In this document: in pieces, positions 7,113 through 8,812 of the stretch
How positions within the stretch are numbered: the first letter of the stretch is position 1
Layout: each line of letters opens with the position of its first letter
NCBI GenBank assembly: GCA_035541995.1
Contig: DATKMG010000511.1
Span: 1-8,812, forward strand
Direction of reading: 5' to 3'
DNA: 8,812 nucleotides
Source of the DNA: DATKMG01 sp035541995
GTDB taxonomy: Bacteria > Acidobacteriota > Terriglobia > Versatilivoradales > Versatilivoraceae
The notes under the pieces: generated by a model
The model's database searches: none
What the model saw: only the letters and a program-made list of their open reading frames with translations
Told to the model about the DNA's origin: nothing
Made by a program: the position numbers and the translations under genes

Positions 7113-8132
7113 TCAACTCACAACCAGGTAATCCTTCTTCTTAAACTCGAGAAATAGTTTTCGGATAACCCGGTCTTTGACTTTCGTCGCTTTCTTCTCC
7201 GCCCGCCGTTTGGGCAGGATCTGAGGGAGTTTAAAAATAGCGTCCTTGAAACCCAGAAAGAAAGATAATTTCACAGTGAACAGGGCCTGCACGACCAAAA
7301 GCAATATCGACAGCAGATGCAGGGAAACCATGCCGGTATCGTGCAAGTTCTTCCAGATGAAGATGAGTCGATTCCGGACATTGATGCGGTTAATTCGAAC
7401 CCGGTTGAATGCCCCTCGAATAGTAGTGCTAGCATCGTGGAAGACCAGACTTCGAGGGTCATAGAGGATAGACCATCCGCGTTTCCAGGCTCGATAAGAC
7501 AGCTCGACATCTTCCCAATAAAAGGGGGACATCAATTCTTCGAATCCACCGACTTCCAAGAGCTTCCGGCGATCAAAGGCACAGAATCCCCCACAAACAG
7601 AAAAGGAATAGAGAGGAAAAGTATCGGCAAGCTTATTAATTGAGAATGTCTCAGAAACATCATAGTTCCTAAACGCCTTCCAGAATCCCATTCGGAATTC
7701 CCCGATTTTCCCTCCGTTGCGGAAGGTTTTTTGATCACGGGCAAGCGCTTTGAAGGTGACCCCAAAAACAGACTCATCTTCGAAATGTTCCAACAGCGGA
7801 AGAAGGAAGTCCTTGTGTACGAAAACGTCATTATTCAAGAGAATGACGATATCATACTGACAGGCGAGGAAGCCCACATTGCAGGCGACTGCAAACCCCT
7901 TGTTGCGACGGAGTGTGATCAGCTTCACCCGCTTTTCCGGGAAGTCCTCTATCCAAGGAACTGTGTCATCGATGCTGCCATCATCCACCACAATAACCTC
8001 CCAGGGCCCCCCGGTTTTCCGACCGAATTCATTGGCTGCCGCCAACAACGATGGGAACATTTCCTCTAGCAGGAACCTTCCGTTCCATGAGGGGATGACT
8101 ATGCTGATCGAGGGCTGAGAGGTTGACTTCAT
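7113..8132 (-). CDS. Family 2 glycosyltransferase, membrane-attached
   Basis: 339 residues. An N-terminal GT-A domain (about 8-235) of the GT2 family transfers a sugar from a nucleotide-sugar to an acceptor, usually for surface polysaccharide, glycolipid or glycoprotein. Seen: SIVIPSWNG (10-18), VVDDGS (48-53) that binds the nucleotide, LLNNDV (98-103) in the place of the DxD metal motif, GGFCAFDRR then VGGFEE (181-199), the acceptor-side Glu207-Asp208 in FYWEDVELSYRAWKRGW, and His232 in VFHD. This resembles rhamnosyltransferase-like GT2 enzymes. A single hydrophobic stretch (about 267-294) and a very basic tail (308-333, rich in Lys and Arg) suggest attachment to the inner face of the membrane. 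The ATG overlaps the stop of the aminotransferase gene (ATGA, 8129-8132), so the two are probably coupled. Its own ribosome site is weak (AAGAG, 9 nt upstream). The sugar and acceptor are unknown. Confidence 0.93.
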   Translation of the reverse strand: MKSTSQPSISIVIPSWNGRFLLEEMFPSLLAAANEFGRKTGGPWEVIVVDDGSIDDTVPWIEDFPEKRVKLITLRRNKGFAVACNVGFLACQYDIVILLNNDVFVHKDFLLPLLEHFEDESVFGVTFKALARDQKTFRNGGKIGEFRMGFWKAFRNYDVSETFSINKLADTFPLYSFSVCGGFCAFDRRKLLEVGGFEELMSPFYWEDVELSYRAWKRGWSILYDPRSLVFHDASTTIRGAFNRVRINRINVRNRLIFIWKNLHDTGMVSLHLLSILLLVVQALFTVKLSFFLGFKDAIFKLPQILPKRRAEKKATKVKDRVIRKLFLEFKKKDYLVVS

Positions 8133-8812
8133 CCAAGATAGCTCTTGAAGACTCGAGCGAGGCGTTCGATGCCGAGCGCGATATTATCTTCATTTTCCTT
8201 GGAAAAAGCGAGTCGCAAGGTATGGGCGCCCCGCCCATTGACATGGAATGGTTGGCCGATTACATAAGAGACCATCTCGTTCTCCAGGCATTTGTGCAGC
8301 AGTGCTTCGCTATTCAAATGCTCGGGCAGGTTCACCCACAAGAAAAGTCCACCCCCTGGTTTCGTCCATTGGACCTCTGCTGGCATATGCTTGTCCAGGC
8401 AATCTAACATGACCTGGCACTTGGAATGGTAGAAGCTTCGAATCCAAGGAAGATGATCTCGAATGATCCCACGGTTCCAGCAGTCGGCAACGATTCGTTG
8501 ATCCAGCATGCTACCGCAAAGGTCACAGGCTTGTTTAGCCAGTTCGATTTTCTCGATGATCGAAGACGCAGCCAGGACCCATCCCGCCCTTAAGCCCGGG
8601 GCGAGAATTTTGGAAAAAGTTGAGAGGTAAATCACTCTCTCGTCTTGATCGAAAGACTTGATCGGAGCAAGCCCACCCTGAAGTTCAGGATCAAAACAGA
8701 TCTCTCCATAGGGGTCATCCTCAACGATGAGGAGATTATATGTTTCCGCCACTTCCAGGACTCGCCGTCGTTTCAATGCAGAAAGCGATCTCCCCGAGGG
8801 GTTCTGGAAATT
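8129..8812 (-). CDS. Class I PLP-dependent aminotransferase, partial (N-terminus beyond window)
   Basis: The last 227 residues are present. The frame is open to the right edge, so the TTG at 8774-8776 is internal and the start lies outside. This is a fold-type I aminotransferase, which moves an amino group from an amino acid to a 2-oxo acid through pyridoxal phosphate. In fragment numbering from the right edge, FQNPSG (2-7) is the cofactor-domain motif, VEDDPYGE (30-37) holds the PLP-pyridine Asp and Tyr, STFSKILAPGLRAGW (64-78) carries the Schiff-base Lys68 and phosphate-binding Arg75, and LRLAF holds Arg200, which binds the substrate carboxylate. FQNPSG and TFSK..APGLR..W are typical of the LysN/2-aminoadipate aminotransferase group and of the catalytic half of MocR regulators. 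Whether a GntR HTH precedes it cannot be seen. It overlaps the glycosyltransferase by 4 bp. Confidence 0.92.
   Translation of the reverse strand, partial: NFQNPSGRSLSALKRRRVLEVAETYNLLIVEDDPYGEICFDPELQGGLAPIKSFDQDERVIYLSTFSKILAPGLRAGWVLAASSIIEKIELAKQACDLCGSMLDQRIVADCWNRGIIRDHLPWIRSFYHSKCQVMLDCLDKHMPAEVQWTKPGGGLFLWVNLPEHLNSEALLHKCLENEMVSYVIGQPFHVNGRGAHTLRLAFSKENEDNIALGIERLARVFKSYLG

Overview
The window holds eight protein-coding genes, two of them cut by its edges. The first, at the left edge, is on the + strand. The other seven fill the rest of the window on the - strand, all pointing the same way. I see no tRNA, rRNA, insertion sequence, phage gene, CRISPR array or recognisable defence system. 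The base composition looks moderate, near even GC by eye, and is uniform across the window. The mix of genes suggests a free-living heterotrophic Gram-negative chromosome: an NtrC-type regulator end with a Fis-like HTH, a Tat-signal aldo/keto reductase, and a secreted PQQ-type sugar dehydrogenase fused to repeated beta-rich modules. Acidobacteriota or a similar lineage fits best, but this is inference from gene style and not proven by any marker.

Layout from left to right. At 1-236 (+) is the C-terminal end of a sigma-54-type regulator. At 208-1212 (-) is a Tat-exported aldo/keto reductase whose 3' end overlaps the regulator tail to tail by 29 bp. At 1270-3780 (-) is a secreted glucose/sorbosone dehydrogenase-family beta-propeller followed by two copies of a 228-residue module. 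At 3855-4718 (-) is methylenetetrahydrofolate reductase (metF). At 4935-6257 (-) is an MFS transporter of the sugar or organic-acid type, and at 6305-6955 (-) a KDPG/KHG-type aldolase. At 7113-8132 (-) is a family 2 glycosyltransferase. At 8129-8812 (-) is the C-terminal two thirds or so of a class I PLP aminotransferase that runs off the right edge and overlaps the glycosyltransferase start by 4 bp.

Transcription runs right to left. The aminotransferase and glycosyltransferase look translationally coupled (ATGA overlap). The aldolase and MFS gene are 47 bp apart and make a plausible uptake-plus-cleavage pair for a sugar acid or a deoxy-keto acid. metF is a housekeeping gene of one-carbon and methionine metabolism, set off by a 216 bp gap. 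The dehydrogenase and the aldo/keto reductase, 57 bp apart, both carry export signals and may act on sugars outside the cytoplasm. No strong rho-independent terminator or clear sigma-70 promoter was found in any gap. The genes are of known families. The most unusual feature is the dehydrogenase's duplicated C-terminal region.
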